Positions 1 through 9,424 are shown, counted from the first letter of the stretch. The stretch: DNA of 64,000 nt from Cupriavidus campinensis (GCF_905397395.1 NZ_CAJPVH010000011.1:1-64000); one strand, 5' to 3'. The notes: generated by a model not told the origin, from the sequence alone. Numbers and translations: made by a program.

Positions 1-607
1 CGTCGGCCAGCGCCCGGGCATCCTCGGCGCGCGGGGCGGCCGCCACGGTGCGGTACGGCGCGGCGTCCGCGCAGTCCACCAGATCATCGAGCACGTCTTC
101 GGGCAGCGCCAGCACCACCGGGCCGGGCCGGCCGGACGTGGCCACCTGGAAGGCGCGCGCCACCATCTCGGGAATCCGCGCCGGATCGTCGATCTCGGCC
201 GCCCACTTGGCCATCGTGCCGAACACTGCCGCGTAATCCACCTCCTGGAACGCCTCCCGGCCCTTGTGGGCGCGGGAGATCTGCCCCACGAACAGGATCA
301 TCGGCGTGGAGTCCTGCTGGGCGATATGCACGCCGATGCTGGCGTGGGTGGCGCCCGGCCCCCGGGTGACGAAGCAGATGCCGGGGCGGCCGGTCAGCTT
401 GCCGTCGGCCTCGGCCATGTTGGCGGCGGCGCCTTCGTGCTTGGTGACGACGAGGTCGATGGCCGGCTGGTCATGCAAGGCGTCCAGCACGTCCAGGAAG
501 CTCTCGCCGGGCACGCAGAAGATGCGCTCCGTGCCATGCAGGCGCAGTTGGTCCACGAGGACACGGCCGCCGGTGCGGGCCTGGGAGGATGGGGTTTGAG
601 CGGTCAT
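1..607 (-). CDS. Thiamine-diphosphate-dependent enzyme, N-terminal part (gene runs off left edge)
   Basis: About 202 N-terminal residues of a TPP-enzyme of the acetolactate synthase / benzoylformate decarboxylase superfamily. The visible part is the PYR domain: a 'CVPGES' segment near residue 34, the proton-relay glutamate in 'KHEGAAA' that activates the cofactor, and 'TRGPGATHA'. The ATG at 605-607 is the first plausible start. The C-terminal cofactor-binding domain lies outside the window, so the substrate cannot be fixed; glyoxylate carboligase, acetolactate synthase and related decarboxylases share this N-terminus. It diverges from the Bug-dehydrogenase-aldolase-reductase operon, which suggests a role in the same pathway (inference). 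Confidence 0.85.
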   Translation of the reverse strand, partial: MTAQTPSSQARTGGRVLVDQLRLHGTERIFCVPGESFLDVLDALHDQPAIDLVVTKHEGAAANMAEADGKLTGRPGICFVTRGPGATHASIGVHIAQQDSTPMILFVGQISRAHKGREAFQEVDYAAVFGTMAKWAAEIDDPARIPEMVARAFQVATSGRPGPVVLALPEDVLDDLVDCADAAPYRTVAAAPRAEDARALAD

Positions 608-701
608 GACGAAAAGTATGGACAGGATCGGAGGCGGCGCCAAGGTGGAGCCAAGCAGGCGCCAGACCCGAAGCAGGCGGCGATGACAGCGATTTTTCCG
701 T

Positions 702-730
702 TTGACGGGCGCCGCCGGGGGGTCTATCGT
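702..730 (+). promoter_or_regulatory. Candidate sigma-70 promoter of the Bug/dehydrogenase operon
   Basis: TTGACG at 702-707 is followed after exactly 17 bp by TATCGT at 725-730. The -35 matches consensus at five of six positions, the -10 at four of six. It lies in the 279-bp divergent gap and would give a leader of about 150 nt before the ATG at 887. Sequence match only. Confidence 0.4.
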
Positions 731-886
731 GCATTTCTGTTATGCGTTTTATGCAAGGCAGCGCGCCTCGCGCCCGTGTAGATTGGCTACCGAGGCGATG
801 CTGCCATGACGGCGCGCCCGCCCGCGACACCCCGACAGCCATCCCGGCCGTCCCATAACAACGTTCGCGCAACAGGAGACCATGCA

Positions 887-1882
887 ATGCCCTTTCCTCA
901 TCGACTGATGCGGCCGGCGCTCGCCGTGCTTTGCCTTGGATGCATGGCGGCGGCCCCGCTGGCGCAAGCCCAATCCGCCGACCAATACCCCAGCAAGCCG
1001 ATCAACTACGTCGTGCCGTTCGCGGCGGGCGGCACCACGGACCTGCTGGGCCGGCTGATCGGCCAGAGGCTGTCCCAGGCGCTTGGCCAGTCGGTGGTGG
1101 TGGAGAACCGCGCCGGCGCCGGCGGCAATATCGGCTCGGACTACGTGTCCAAGGCCGCGCCGGACGGCTACACGCTGCTCGGCGGCACCATCAGCTCGCA
1201 CGCCATCAACGTGAGCCTGTACCCCAAGATGCCGTACGACCCGGTCAAGAACTTCCAGCCGGTGGCGCTGATCGGCACGCTGCCCAATGTGCTGGTGGTG
1301 AACGTGAACAGCCCGTACAAGTCGGTGCAGGACGTGCTGGCGGCGGCCAAGGCCAAGCCGGGGTCGATCAACTTCGGCTCGTCCGGCAATGGCACCTCCC
1401 AGCACCTGGCTGCCGAACTGTTCGCCAACATGGCCGGCCTGAAGATGACCCACGTGCCTTATAAGGGCAGCAGCCAGGCGGTGCAGGCACTGCTCGGCAA
1501 CCAGGTGGACATCGTCTTCGAGAACAGCGTGGCGGCCATGCCGATGGTGCAATCCGGCAAGTTCCGCGCGCTGGCCACCACCGGTGCCAAGCGCGCCGCC
1601 GAGCTGCCCGATGTGCCGACCATGGCGGAATCGGGCCTGCCGGGCTATGAAATCGTCTCGTGGCAGGCGATCTTCGCGCCGGCCGGCACGCCGATGCCCA
1701 TCGTCAACAAGCTGGCCACCGAGATCGGCAAGATCATCCACCAGCCGGACATCAAGGCGAAGCTGGCGGGCATGGGCGTGGAGCCGTCTGGCGCCGGTCC
1801 GGCCGAACTCGGCAAGTTCCAGAAGAGCGAGGTGGCCAAGTGGGCCAACCTGATCAAGGTCGCCAATATTCACCTGGAGTAA
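887..1882 (+). CDS. Bug-family (TctC-like) tripartite tricarboxylate transporter substrate-binding protein
   Basis: 331-residue periplasmic solute receptor. A signal peptide (basic start, hydrophobic stretch, cleavage after about residue 28 'AQA') precedes the Bug signature 'YPSKPINYVVPFAAGGTTD', whose aspartate helps hold carboxylate ligands in this family. Further family segments are 'VENRAGAGGNIGSDYV' and 'HVPYKGSS'. The start at 887 is preferred over upstream in-frame codons because AGGAG at 874-878 sits 8 nt before it and the signal peptide begins there. No TctA/TctB membrane genes are in the window, as is usual for the expanded Bug family of Burkholderiales. It is first in an operon with three metabolic enzymes and probably binds or senses their substrate (inference). 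Confidence 0.93.
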   Translation: MPFPHRLMRPALAVLCLGCMAAAPLAQAQSADQYPSKPINYVVPFAAGGTTDLLGRLIGQRLSQALGQSVVVENRAGAGGNIGSDYVSKAAPDGYTLLGGTISSHAINVSLYPKMPYDPVKNFQPVALIGTLPNVLVVNVNSPYKSVQDVLAAAKAKPGSINFGSSGNGTSQHLAAELFANMAGLKMTHVPYKGSSQAVQALLGNQVDIVFENSVAAMPMVQSGKFRALATTGAKRAAELPDVPTMAESGLPGYEIVSWQAIFAPAGTPMPIVNKLATEIGKIIHQPDIKAKLAGMGVEPSGAGPAELGKFQKSEVAKWANLIKVANIHLE

Positions 1883-1885
1883 CGC

Positions 1886-2980
1886 ATGGCAGAACACCGT
1901 ATTCCGACCGCCGGCCTGCATCGCTGGGTCGTGGACCTGTGGCTGGCGGCGGGGTCCGATGCGCGTGAGGCGCAACTGACCGCCGACCACCTCGTCGGCG
2001 CCAATCTCTCGGGCCATGACTCGCATGGCGTGGGCATGATCCCGAAGTACGTGCTGTCCTGGCTGGGCGAGCAGTTGCAGCTCAACCAGCAGGTCAGCGT
2101 GGTGCATGAGTCCGGCGGCATCCTGAGCCTGGACGGCAACCGGGGCATGGGCCAGGCGGTCACCGAGGAGGCCATGCGCATGGGCATCGCCCGCGCGCAG
2201 GAGCATGGCGTGTGCGTGATGGGGCTGCGGCGCTCGCACCATCTGGGGCGCGTGGGCCACTGGGCCGAGCAGGCCACCGCGGCCGGCATGATCTCGATCC
2301 ACTTCGTGAACGTGCTGTCCAAGCCGATCGTGGCGCCGCATGGCGGCTACGACGCGCGCTTTGGCACCAATCCGTTCACGATTGGCGTGCCGGTGGCGGG
2401 CGCCCCGCCGCTGGTGCTGGACTTTGCCACCAGCGCCATCGCGCTGGGCAAGGTGCGCGTGGCCAATAACAAGGGGGTGCCGGTGCCGGCTGGCAGCCTG
2501 ATGGACCCGGCCGGGCACCCCACCGACGACCCCTCGGTCATGTTCCCGGCGCCCGGCACGCCGCAGGGTGCGCTGCGCACGTTCGGCGAGCACAAGGGCT
2601 ACGTGCTGGCCGTGATGTGCGAGCTGCTCGGCGCCGCCGTCACTGGCGGCCACACCATCCGCCCGGAAACGCTCACGCACGAGCATGCGGTCTGGAACAA
2701 CATGCTGGCGATCATCTTCGACCCCGCCCGCCTCGGCAGCAGCACCACCTTCGGCCATGAGGTGGAAGCCTTTGTCGAATGGATGAAGGCGTCCCGGCTG
2801 CAACCGGGCAACGATGCCATCCGCCTCCCCGGCGACCCCGAACGCGCATGGCGCAAGGCGCGTGCCGACTTTATCCCCGTGGATGCCGGCACGCTGGCCC
2901 AGCTCGACGACGCCGCGGCGCGCGTGCTTCAGGCGCGCGGCCAGTCCCCCGGCCCGCTCTCCGCCCTGGCGGCGGACTGA
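1886..2980 (+). CDS. Ldh2/malate-lactate dehydrogenase family oxidoreductase
   Basis: 364-residue NAD(P)-dependent dehydrogenase of the Ldh2 family (YbiC, ureidoglycolate, malate and sulfolactate dehydrogenases), which differs in fold from classical lactate dehydrogenases. The conserved 'GHDSHGVGM' near residues 43-51 carries the active-site histidine, followed by 'GNRGMGQAV', '[12 protein letters not shown]' and '[11 protein letters not shown]', all typical. It begins three bases after the stop of the Bug gene, so the two are translated from one message. Substrate specificity within the family cannot be read from sequence; the neighbouring aldolase and hydroxyacid reductase suggest a 2-hydroxy-acid or sugar-acid derivative. 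Confidence 0.9.
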   Translation: MAEHRIPTAGLHRWVVDLWLAAGSDAREAQLTADHLVGANLSGHDSHGVGMIPKYVLSWLGEQLQLNQQVSVVHESGGILSLDGNRGMGQAVTEEAMRMGIARAQEHGVCVMGLRRSHHLGRVGHWAEQATAAGMISIHFVNVLSKPIVAPHGGYDARFGTNPFTIGVPVAGAPPLVLDFATSAIALGKVRVANNKGVPVPAGSLMDPAGHPTDDPSVMFPAPGTPQGALRTFGEHKGYVLAVMCELLGAAVTGGHTIRPETLTHEHAVWNNMLAIIFDPARLGSSTTFGHEVEAFVEWMKASRLQPGNDAIRLPGDPERAWRKARADFIPVDAGTLAQLDDAAARVLQARGQSPGPLSALAAD

Positions 2981-3002
2981 ACCCAAGGCTCAAGGAATTC
3001 TC

Positions 3003-3791
3003 ATGACGACTCCTCACCTGCCCCAGCTTTCCCCGCTGCCCAACCAGTTCCGCGCCGACATCCTCGCGCGCAAGCGCCTGATTGGCTGCTGGACCTCGCT
3101 CGGCCAGCCGGTTACCACCGAGATCATCGGCCTGGCCGGCTTCGACTGGATGCTGCTCGATGGCGAGCACGCGCCCAACGACGTGCTGACCTTCGTGCCG
3201 CAGTTGATGGCGCTCAAGGACAGCACCAGCGCGCCCGTGGTCCGCCCGCCCTGGAACGACCCCGTCCTGCTCAAGCGCCTGCTGGATATCGGCTTCTATA
3301 ACTTCCTGATCCCGTTCGTGGAGTCGGCCGAGGAAGCGCGCCGCGCGGTGCGGGCCACGCGCTACCCGCCGGACGGCGTGCGCGGGGTGTCCGGCGTGCA
3401 GCGCCAGAACCGCTACGGCACGCTGCCGGACTTCTTCCAGACCATCAACGAGAACATCTGCGTGCTGGTGCAGATCGAGAGCCGCAAGGGCGTGGAAGCT
3501 GCCGACGAGATCTGCGCCGAACCCGGCGTGGACGGCATCTTCATCGGCCCGAACGACCTGGCCGCCGCCTACGGCCACCTTGGCAACCCCAACCACCCGG
3601 AGGTGCAGGCCGCCGTGGCGCAGATCTACGACGCCGCCAACCGCGCCGGCAAGGCCATCGGCACGCTCACCCCCGTGGAGGCCGACGCCCGCCGCTACAT
3701 CGACATGGGCGCGCACTTCGTCGCCGTGGGGCTGGACCACACGCTGCTGCGCGATGCCTCCCGCGCGCTGCGCGAGCGCTTTGCGCAATGA
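3003..3791 (+). CDS. HpcH/HpaI family class II aldolase
   Basis: 262-residue metal-dependent pyruvate aldolase related to 4-hydroxy-2-oxoheptanedioate aldolase (HpaI) and 2-dehydro-3-deoxyglucarate aldolase (GarL). Visible family motifs are '[10 protein letters not shown]' (residues 51-60, with the catalytic-base histidine at 56), 'IESRKGVE' carrying a metal-binding glutamate, and '[10 protein letters not shown]'. The start at 3003 is chosen because the family alignment begins there and an AAGGAA lies just upstream at about 2991-2996; a longer frame back to 2814 overlaps the previous gene and is not family-like. GarL-type enzymes give pyruvate plus tartronate semialdehyde, the substrate of the reductase family encoded next. 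Confidence 0.92.
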   Translation: MTTPHLPQLSPLPNQFRADILARKRLIGCWTSLGQPVTTEIIGLAGFDWMLLDGEHAPNDVLTFVPQLMALKDSTSAPVVRPPWNDPVLLKRLLDIGFYNFLIPFVESAEEARRAVRATRYPPDGVRGVSGVQRQNRYGTLPDFFQTINENICVLVQIESRKGVEAADEICAEPGVDGIFIGPNDLAAAYGHLGNPNHPEVQAAVAQIYDAANRAGKAIGTLTPVEADARRYIDMGAHFVAVGLDHTLLRDASRALRERFAQ

Positions 3792-3815
3792 CGCTATCTA
3801 TATAGGAATACGGAT

Positions 3816-4718
3816 ATGAGCAAGATCGGATTCATCGGACTCGGCGTGATGGGCGCGCCGATGGCGCAGCACCTTCAGGCGGGCGGCCACACGGTCTACG
3901 CCCACACGCGCAGCGGCGTGCCGCAGGCGCTCCAGGATGCCGGCATGCAGGCCTGCGCCAATGCCACCGAGGTGGCGCGCCAGGCCGACGTCATCTTCCT
4001 GATGCTGCCGGATACGCCGGACGTGGCGCGCGTGCTGTTCGGCGAGCAAGGTGTGGCCGATGGACTGAGCCCGGGCAAGACGGTGGTGGACATGAGTTCC
4101 ATCTCGCCAATCGAGACACGCGAGTTCGCCGCGCGCATCGAGAAGCTGGGTTGCGAGTATGTGGATGCGCCGGTGTCCGGCGGCGAGGTGGGGGCCAAGG
4201 CCGCCACGCTGTCGATCATGGCCGGCGGCAAGCAGGACGTGTTCGACCGCGTGCTGCCGCTGCTCCAGCTGATGGGCAAGAACATCACGCTGGTCGGCAA
4301 TGTCGGCGACGGCCAGGTGGCCAAGGTGGCGAACCAGGTGATCGTGGCGCTGACCATCGAGGCCGTGGGCGAGGCGCTGGTGCTGGCCGCCAAGGCCGGC
4401 GCGGACCCGGCGCGCGTGCGTCAGGCGCTGATGGGCGGCTTTGCCAGCTCCCGCATTCTGGAAGTGCATGGCGAGCGGATGATCAAGCGCACGTTCGACC
4501 CTGGCTTCCGCATCGAACTGCACCAGAAGGACCTGAACCTGGCGCTGTCCACGGCCAAGGCGCTGGGGCTGGGGCTGCCGAACACGGCGTCCTGCCAGCA
4601 GCTGTTCAACGTCTGCGTGGCGCAGGGCGGCGCCGGCTGGGACCATTCCGGGCTGGTCAAGGCAATCGAGCATATGGCGTCGTTCGCCATCGGCGACAAG
4701 CCCAAGACGGCGGGCTGA
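3816..4718 (+). CDS. 3-hydroxyacid dehydrogenase family, 2-hydroxy-3-oxopropionate reductase-like (GarR/GlxR)
   Basis: 300-residue beta-hydroxyacid dehydrogenase. It opens with the Rossmann signature 'GFIGLGVMGAPMA' and contains the substrate-binding 'DAPVSGGEVGA' and the catalytic-lysine segment 'GDGQVAKVANQ'. Family members reduce tartronate semialdehyde to D-glycerate or oxidise 3-hydroxyisobutyrate. With an HpcH/HpaI aldolase immediately upstream, tartronate semialdehyde is the more likely substrate (inference). It follows the aldolase by 24 bp, and its TGA overlaps the next ATG by one base (TGATG at 4716-4720), indicating translational coupling with the regulator. Confidence 0.9.
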   Translation: MSKIGFIGLGVMGAPMAQHLQAGGHTVYAHTRSGVPQALQDAGMQACANATEVARQADVIFLMLPDTPDVARVLFGEQGVADGLSPGKTVVDMSSISPIETREFAARIEKLGCEYVDAPVSGGEVGAKAATLSIMAGGKQDVFDRVLPLLQLMGKNITLVGNVGDGQVAKVANQVIVALTIEAVGEALVLAAKAGADPARVRQALMGGFASSRILEVHGERMIKRTFDPGFRIELHQKDLNLALSTAKALGLGLPNTASCQQLFNVCVAQGGAGWDHSGLVKAIEHMASFAIGDKPKTAG

Positions 4719-5653
4719 TGTCGGCGCTGAACTCCGACGACCTTGCGTGCTTTGTCTGCGTGGCCAACACGCAGAGCATCTCCCGCGCGGCGCTGGAGCT
4801 TGGCGCGGACCAGTCCACGGTCAGCCGCCAGATCGCCCGGCTGGAGGCGGCGCTGGACACGCGCCTGTTCCACCGCAGCGGCCGGGGCGTGGTGCTGACC
4901 GAGTCCGGCTCCACGCTGCTCGGCTACGCGCGCCAGGTGGCGGTCACGCTCAGCGAGGCCCGTGCCGCCGTGCGCAAGTCCACGGCGCAGGGGCCGTCCC
5001 AATTGGTTATCGCCGCGCAGCCGACTATCGCCAATACCGCCTTCGCGTCCATCGGCACGGCGCTCAAGCAGCGCTTTCCGGCGACCAGGCTGCGCTTTGC
5101 CGAGGGGCTGGCCAGCCCGATCCTCGCCTGGCTGGCTGCCGGCGAGATCGACGTCGCCCTGCTCTACCTGCCCGAGCAGCAAGGCGCGCTGAAGGTGGAT
5201 GTGCTGCTGGAAGAAGACCTGACGCTGGTGACGCCCACCTCGTGGAGCCACCTTGGCCTGACCTTCCCGGTGCGGCGGCTGGGCGAGGTGCCGCTGATCC
5301 TGCCGAGCACCGGCCACGGCCTGCGCGTGCTGGCCGAATCGCTGGCCGCGCGCGCCGGCACCACGCTGAACATGGCGCTGGAGTGCGATGCCTCGAATAC
5401 GGTGTCGATGCGGCTGGTGGAGGATGGTTGCGGCGCCACGCTGCTGCCGTTCGCCGCCGTGGCGGACCGCGTGGCACAGGGTCGGCTGCACTCGGCCCGG
5501 CTGGTGGAGCCGGTGGTGACGCGCCAGGTGGTGCTGGCCACGGCGCGCAATCGCACCGTGGTGCCCGAGTTGTGGGACATCATGCAGACCGTGCGGCAGT
5601 CCGTGCGGAATATCGTGATGTCCGGGGCGTGGCCGGGAGCGCGGCTGGTCTGA
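4718..5653 (+). CDS. LysR-family transcriptional regulator
   Basis: 311-residue regulator with an N-terminal winged helix-turn-helix ('SRAALELGADQSTVSRQIARLE', divided here from the longer helix, about residues 17-40) and a periplasmic-binding-like effector domain from about residue 90. The start at 4718 overlaps the stop of the reductase gene by one base and gives the canonical LysR N-terminus; longer upstream frames lie inside the reductase gene. Being the last gene of the catabolic operon, it probably controls that operon and possibly the divergent TPP enzyme in response to a pathway intermediate (inference). Confidence 0.92.
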   Translation: MSALNSDDLACFVCVANTQSISRAALELGADQSTVSRQIARLEAALDTRLFHRSGRGVVLTESGSTLLGYARQVAVTLSEARAAVRKSTAQGPSQLVIAAQPTIANTAFASIGTALKQRFPATRLRFAEGLASPILAWLAAGEIDVALLYLPEQQGALKVDVLLEEDLTLVTPTSWSHLGLTFPVRRLGEVPLILPSTGHGLRVLAESLAARAGTTLNMALECDASNTVSMRLVEDGCGATLLPFAAVADRVAQGRLHSARLVEPVVTRQVVLATARNRTVVPELWDIMQTVRQSVRNIVMSGAWPGARLV

Positions 5654-5685
5654 GCCCCGCCCCCGGGCATCCGGGTGGGATTCGC

Positions 5686-6036
5686 TTACTGCTTCGGCGC
5701 CTGCAGTTCCTGCTTGGCGGTTTCATTGGCCGCCTTGTTGGCGTCCTTGCGCTCCTGCTTGGCGGCGCTCACATCCTGCTTGTATTCGCCCTTCGCGGCC
5801 GACTTTTCGGCCTTGTACTGGTCGCTCGCCGCCTTGCGGGCTTCACGGCGCTCCACCAGCGGGTCCTTCGGCGGTTGAATCTGGGTCATGCCCGGCGGCA
5901 CGGCGGCGTTGCCGCCAGCAGGTGCCGGGGCGGCGGTGGTCTGGGCGAATGCGGTGGCGGACAACAGCCCGGCGGTCAGGGCACCGATCAGCGAGGCAGT
6001 ACGAATGATTCGGTTCGTGGACTTGTTCGTGGACAT
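5686..6036 (-). CDS. Small exported Lys/Ala/Glu-rich protein of unknown function
   Basis: 116 residues. An N-terminal signal peptide ends near 'ATAFAQ' (about residue 31). A short Pro/Gly/Ala-rich spacer follows, then a highly charged stretch (about residues 58-110) with recurring 'AAK', 'KAA' and 'KQE' steps that should form a long amphipathic helix. No enzymatic motif is visible. Such proteins occur in Burkholderiales genomes as hypothetical periplasmic proteins; I cannot assign a role. It stands alone, convergent with the LysR gene 32 bp away. Confidence 0.75.
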   Translation of the reverse strand: MSTNKSTNRIIRTASLIGALTAGLLSATAFAQTTAAPAPAGGNAAVPPGMTQIQPPKDPLVERREARKAASDQYKAEKSAAKGEYKQDVSAAKQERKDANKAANETAKQELQAPKQ

Positions 6037-6344
6037 ATGAGACCTCTCAAGATGTTGTTATCTCGGACGGTGCCCACGTACAAGCTACAAGCTCTGGCAG
6101 CGAGGGCACCACGCAATGCCGTGCGCAGGATGTCTTGCCTTCCTGCGCCGCGCACCGAAGTTTAGAAGCCGACTCGTGCCCCGCGTGCCGCATTCCAACA
6201 TCTCCTTACAAAAACGCATCCGCGCTGACAGACACTCTCCGACAACGCCACACTTTTCGCGGATTCTGCAGATTTGGCGTGCTTGAAGCGACCGGCTCCG
6301 TCGCCCACACTGGGAGGCATCGACCGCGCCAACCAGGAGGGATC
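6037..6344. other. Non-coding gap of about 308 bp
   Basis: The divergent region between the small exported protein and the GFA gene. Apart from the ribosome-binding site of the GFA gene (AGGAGG near 6335-6340) I see no convincing promoter, hairpin or conserved RNA. A frame open from 6135 across this gap lacks coding character and is treated as an upstream extension of the GFA frame. Confidence 0.5.
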
Positions 6345-6830
6345 ATGCATCTCGAAGGCTCGTGCCAATGCGGCGCCGTGCAGTTCAGTCTGGAGTCCGA
6401 CTCGCCCTGCCCCTACATGCATTGCCATTGCTCGATCTGCCGCAAGACCGGCGGCGGCGGGGGCTATGGCATCAACCTCGGCGGGGATGCCCACTCGCTG
6501 CGCGTTCGCGGCAAGAAACACGTCTCGCGCTATCACGCCGTGATGCGCGAGCCCGGCCAGCGCCCGAAGCGCTCGAAGGCGTTCCGCCATTTCTGCGCCG
6601 CGTGCGGCAGCCCGCTGTGGCTCTGGGACCCACGCTGGCCCGACATGGTCTACCCCAACGCAAGCGCCATCGACACGCCCCTGCCCCGCCCGCCCGAGGT
6701 GGTCGAGGCTTCGCTGGAGAACGTCGCGCCATGGGTGGATGTGCCCCGCGGCAAAGGCCATCGGCATTGCGAGACCTGGCCGGAGGAATCGCTGCACGAC
6801 TGGCACAAGCGGCACGGCCTGCTCGCCTGA
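6345..6830 (+). CDS. GFA-family (glutathione-dependent formaldehyde-activating enzyme fold) protein
   Basis: 161-residue zinc protein of the GFA/CENP-V fold. Cysteines are laid out as in the family: C7 and C9 ('SCQCG'), C27, C29 and C32 ('HCHCSIC'), and C84 and C87 ('CAACGSPLW'), enough for two structural zinc sites. The start at 6345 follows a strong AGGAGG, and the 'MHLEGSCQCG' N-terminus matches the family; the upstream in-frame ATG at 6135 has no support. Most members have no proven catalytic role, and there is no formaldehyde-oxidation gene nearby, so a function beyond 'GFA-domain protein' is not justified. Confidence 0.9.
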   Translation: MHLEGSCQCGAVQFSLESDSPCPYMHCHCSICRKTGGGGGYGINLGGDAHSLRVRGKKHVSRYHAVMREPGQRPKRSKAFRHFCAACGSPLWLWDPRWPDMVYPNASAIDTPLPRPPEVVEASLENVAPWVDVPRGKGHRHCETWPEESLHDWHKRHGLLA

Positions 6831-6929
6831 AATGGGGGCGGCAGCACAAAGTCGGACACTGGCCGACAGACGCCGGCCAAGTGATTTCCTATGCTCCAAA
6901 CAAGGCGCCCCGCGCGCAAGGAGCCTGAC

Positions 6930-8264
6930 ATGCCGAGCTTCCGCCGTCTTCCTCTCCCCCTGGCTCTCTGCCTGACCGCCGCCGCGCTGCTCGCCACCGG
7001 TTGCGGCGAGTCCGCCAAGCTGCCGGAATCGGCCGGCATCGGCCCGTCGCCGCAGTTGCCCGAGCCGAACAAGACGCTGATCCCGACCGTGCATATCGCG
7101 CCGGCCAAGGGCTGGGAGGACGGCAAGAAGCCGGTGGCGGCGGACGGCATGACGGTAACCGCCTTCGCCGACAAGCTCGACCATCCGCGCTGGGTCTACG
7201 TGCTGCCCAATGGCGATGTCCTCGTGGCCGAATCGAACGCGCCCCCCAAGCCGGACGACGGCAAGGGCATCCGCGGCTGGGTCATGAAGCAGGTAATGAA
7301 GCGCGCGGGGGCCGGCGTGCCGAGCGCCAACCGCATCACGCTGCTGCGCGACACCAACGGCGACGGCGTGGCCGACGAGCGCTCGGTCTTCCTCAAGGAT
7401 CTGAACTCGCCGTTCGGCATGGTGCTGGTCGGCAATGACTTCTACGTGGCCAATACCGACGCCGTGGTGCGCTATCCCTACGCGCCGGGGCAGCCGGCAA
7501 TCACTGCGCCGGGCCAGAAACTCGTCGATTTACCAGGCGGGCCGCTGAACCACCACTGGACCAAGAACATCATCGCCAGCCCGGACGGCAACAAGCTCTA
7601 CGTCACGGTCGGCTCGAACAGCAACGTGGCCGAGAACGGCATCGACAAGGAAGCGGGCCGCGCCGCCATCTGGGAGGTGGATCGCCAGACCGGCCAGCAT
7701 CGCGTGTTCGCCAGCGGCCTGCGCAACCCGAACGGCATGGCCTGGGAGCCGACCAGCGGCATGCTGTGGACCGCCGTGAACGAGCGCGATGAAATCGGCA
7801 GCGACCTGGTGCCGGACTACATCACCTCCGTGCGCGATGGCGCCTTCTATGGCTGGCCATACAGCTACTACGGCCAGCATGTGGATGTGCGCGTGAAGCC
7901 ACCCGCGCCCGATCTGGTGGCGAAGGCCATCGTGCCCGACTACGCGGTGGGCACGCACACGGCCTCGCTGGGGCTGGCCAGCGCCGCCGGCAACAGCCTG
8001 CCGGCGCGTTTCCAGCACGGGATGTTCGTCGGCCAGCATGGCTCCTGGAACCGCAAGCCGCGCGCCGGCTACAAGGTAATCTTCGTCCCATTCGAGCAGG
8101 GCAAGCCCAACGGCGCGCCGTTCGACGTGCTGACCGGCTTCCTGACCGCCGATGGCGACGCCCAGGGCCGCCCGGTAGGCGTGGCCGTGGACAAGCGCGG
8201 CGGGTTGTTGGTGGCCGATGACGTCGGCAACGTGATCTGGCGCGTGACCGGCGCGACTAGATAG
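6930..8264 (+). CDS. PQQ-dependent sugar/L-sorbosone dehydrogenase-like lipoprotein
   Basis: 444-residue exported protein. A signal peptide ends in the lipobox-like 'LLATGC' (cysteine about residue 25), so it is probably lipid-anchored in the periplasm. The body is a six-bladed beta-propeller of the soluble glucose/sorbosone dehydrogenase type: '[19 protein letters not shown]', '[13 protein letters not shown]', '[13 protein letters not shown]' and 'YGWPYSYYG' are typical blade segments. The start at 6930 is favoured by AAGGAG at 6918-6923 and by the signal peptide. No PQQ biosynthesis genes are in the window. The substrate is unknown; aldoses or aldehydes are likely from the family. Confidence 0.88.
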   Translation: MPSFRRLPLPLALCLTAAALLATGCGESAKLPESAGIGPSPQLPEPNKTLIPTVHIAPAKGWEDGKKPVAADGMTVTAFADKLDHPRWVYVLPNGDVLVAESNAPPKPDDGKGIRGWVMKQVMKRAGAGVPSANRITLLRDTNGDGVADERSVFLKDLNSPFGMVLVGNDFYVANTDAVVRYPYAPGQPAITAPGQKLVDLPGGPLNHHWTKNIIASPDGNKLYVTVGSNSNVAENGIDKEAGRAAIWEVDRQTGQHRVFASGLRNPNGMAWEPTSGMLWTAVNERDEIGSDLVPDYITSVRDGAFYGWPYSYYGQHVDVRVKPPAPDLVAKAIVPDYAVGTHTASLGLASAAGNSLPARFQHGMFVGQHGSWNRKPRAGYKVIFVPFEQGKPNGAPFDVLTGFLTADGDAQGRPVGVAVDKRGGLLVADDVGNVIWRVTGATR

Positions 8265-8274
8265 CGTCGGCTAC

Positions 8275-8314
8275 AAAAGCAAAAACCGGCGGTGCGAGCC
8301 CCTCGCGCCGCCGG
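8275..8314 (-). terminator. Rho-independent terminator downstream of the porin gene
   Basis: Arms at 8286-8298 and 8302-8314 form a 13-bp stem with one G-T wobble and a 3-nt loop. On the minus strand the hairpin is followed by TTTTT (8285-8281) and, after GC, TTTT, as expected for intrinsic termination of the porin transcript, whose stop is 48 bp upstream. On the plus strand there is no T tract. Confidence 0.85.
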
Positions 8315-8362
8315 AAGACCACCCACCACGATGGTCCGGAACAACAGTCCAACCGTGAAGAA

Positions 8363-9424
8363 TCAGAAGCGGTGCTGGAGACCCGCCGTGACGCCGACCT
8401 GGTTGTTGGCAGAGCCCACCAGGTCGCGCGAGAGACTCACGGTCTGACCGTTGCGCGCCTTGGCATAGCCTGCGGACAGGTAGGCCATGGTGCGTTTGGA
8501 AAGATTGTATTGAGCGCGCAGCGAGAACAGGATCGGATCGCCGTCCGTCGCCCCCTTGATGTTCTGCTTGTACACCGCGCCGTAGAGCGTGAAGGCCGGC
8601 GTGAAGTCGTACGCCGCGCCCAGCCAGTACATGTCGCTCAGCTGCGACGCCGCGCCGTTCGTGAAGGTGCGCTTGTAGTTGCGGTAGCCGCCGTACAGCG
8701 CAAGCGAGCCGAAGTCATAGCTGGCGCCCGCGTGGACGCCCTGGATGTAGTCCATCGTATCGGCCGGCGTGGTGCTGCCGCCCGCGCCGTTCTGGCGATC
8801 CCAGGTCACGGCCGTGGCGAAGCCGCCCGACGAATACCCGACGCCGACGTCATATTTCGACGAAGACTTGAACTCGCCCGGCACCTCGCCCAGCGCAACG
8901 GTGGCGCCCAGCTTCACGCCGCCGAACTTGCCGTCATAGCGGACCACATTGGTGGCGCGCGAGAACATGCCGTCCTTGCGCCCGCCCGACGCCGTGGACG
9001 AGGTGGCCCACGAGTAGTTCGGCGCGTAGCCCATCGGGTCGAACGGCAGCATGAAATCGTAGGTCGTGGTGAAGTCGCGGCCCAGCAGCAGGCGGCCCCA
9101 CTTGTTCTGCAGGCCCACGGTGGCGCGGCGGTCGAACAGCGTGTTGTCGGTGTCCAGCTTGCCGGTGTCGAGGGCGATGCCGCTCTCCAGCTGGAACACG
9201 GCCTTCAGGCCGCCGCCCAGGTCCTCGGTGCCGCGCAGGCCCCAGCGCGAGGTATTTTTGCCGCCCGAGATCACCTTGACCGCCGAACCACCGCCCGGCC
9301 CCGCGTGGTTGAGGTACTCCACGCCCGAATCCACGATGCCGTACAGCGTGACGCTGGACTGTGCCCCCGCACCGCTCGTGGCGACGCAAGCCATTCCGGC
9401 AACGAACCATGCCTTCCGTTTCAT
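8363..9424 (-). CDS. Gram-negative (Burkholderia-type) trimeric porin
   Basis: 353-residue outer-membrane porin. The signal peptide ends after 'ATSGAGA', followed by the hallmark 'QSSVTLYGIVDSGVEYLNH'. Alternating beta-strand pattern, 'GRDFTTTYDF' loop region and a terminal phenylalanine ('LQHRF') are as in Omp32/OpcP-type porins. The ATG at 9422-9424 has AGGAG 7 nt upstream and begins the signal peptide, so the longer frame to 9481 is rejected. It diverges from a TctD/TctE-like two-component system; in Pseudomonas, TctDE controls the tricarboxylate porin OpdH, so regulation of this porin by its neighbour is a reasonable inference. Confidence 0.95.
   Translation of the reverse strand: MKRKAWFVAGMACVATSGAGAQSSVTLYGIVDSGVEYLNHAGPGGGSAVKVISGGKNTSRWGLRGTEDLGGGLKAVFQLESGIALDTGKLDTDNTLFDRRATVGLQNKWGRLLLGRDFTTTYDFMLPFDPMGYAPNYSWATSSTASGGRKDGMFSRATNVVRYDGKFGGVKLGATVALGEVPGEFKSSSKYDVGVGYSSGGFATAVTWDRQNGAGGSTTPADTMDYIQGVHAGASYDFGSLALYGGYRNYKRTFTNGAASQLSDMYWLGAAYDFTPAFTLYGAVYKQNIKGATDGDPILFSLRAQYNLSKRTMAYLSAGYAKARNGQTVSLSRDLVGSANNQVGVTAGLQHRF

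Noticed and set aside
749..2986. 745-codon minus-strand frame opposite the Bug and Ldh2 genes
   Set aside because: Low-complexity Arg/His/Ala translation, antisense to two well-supported genes, no ribosome-binding site.
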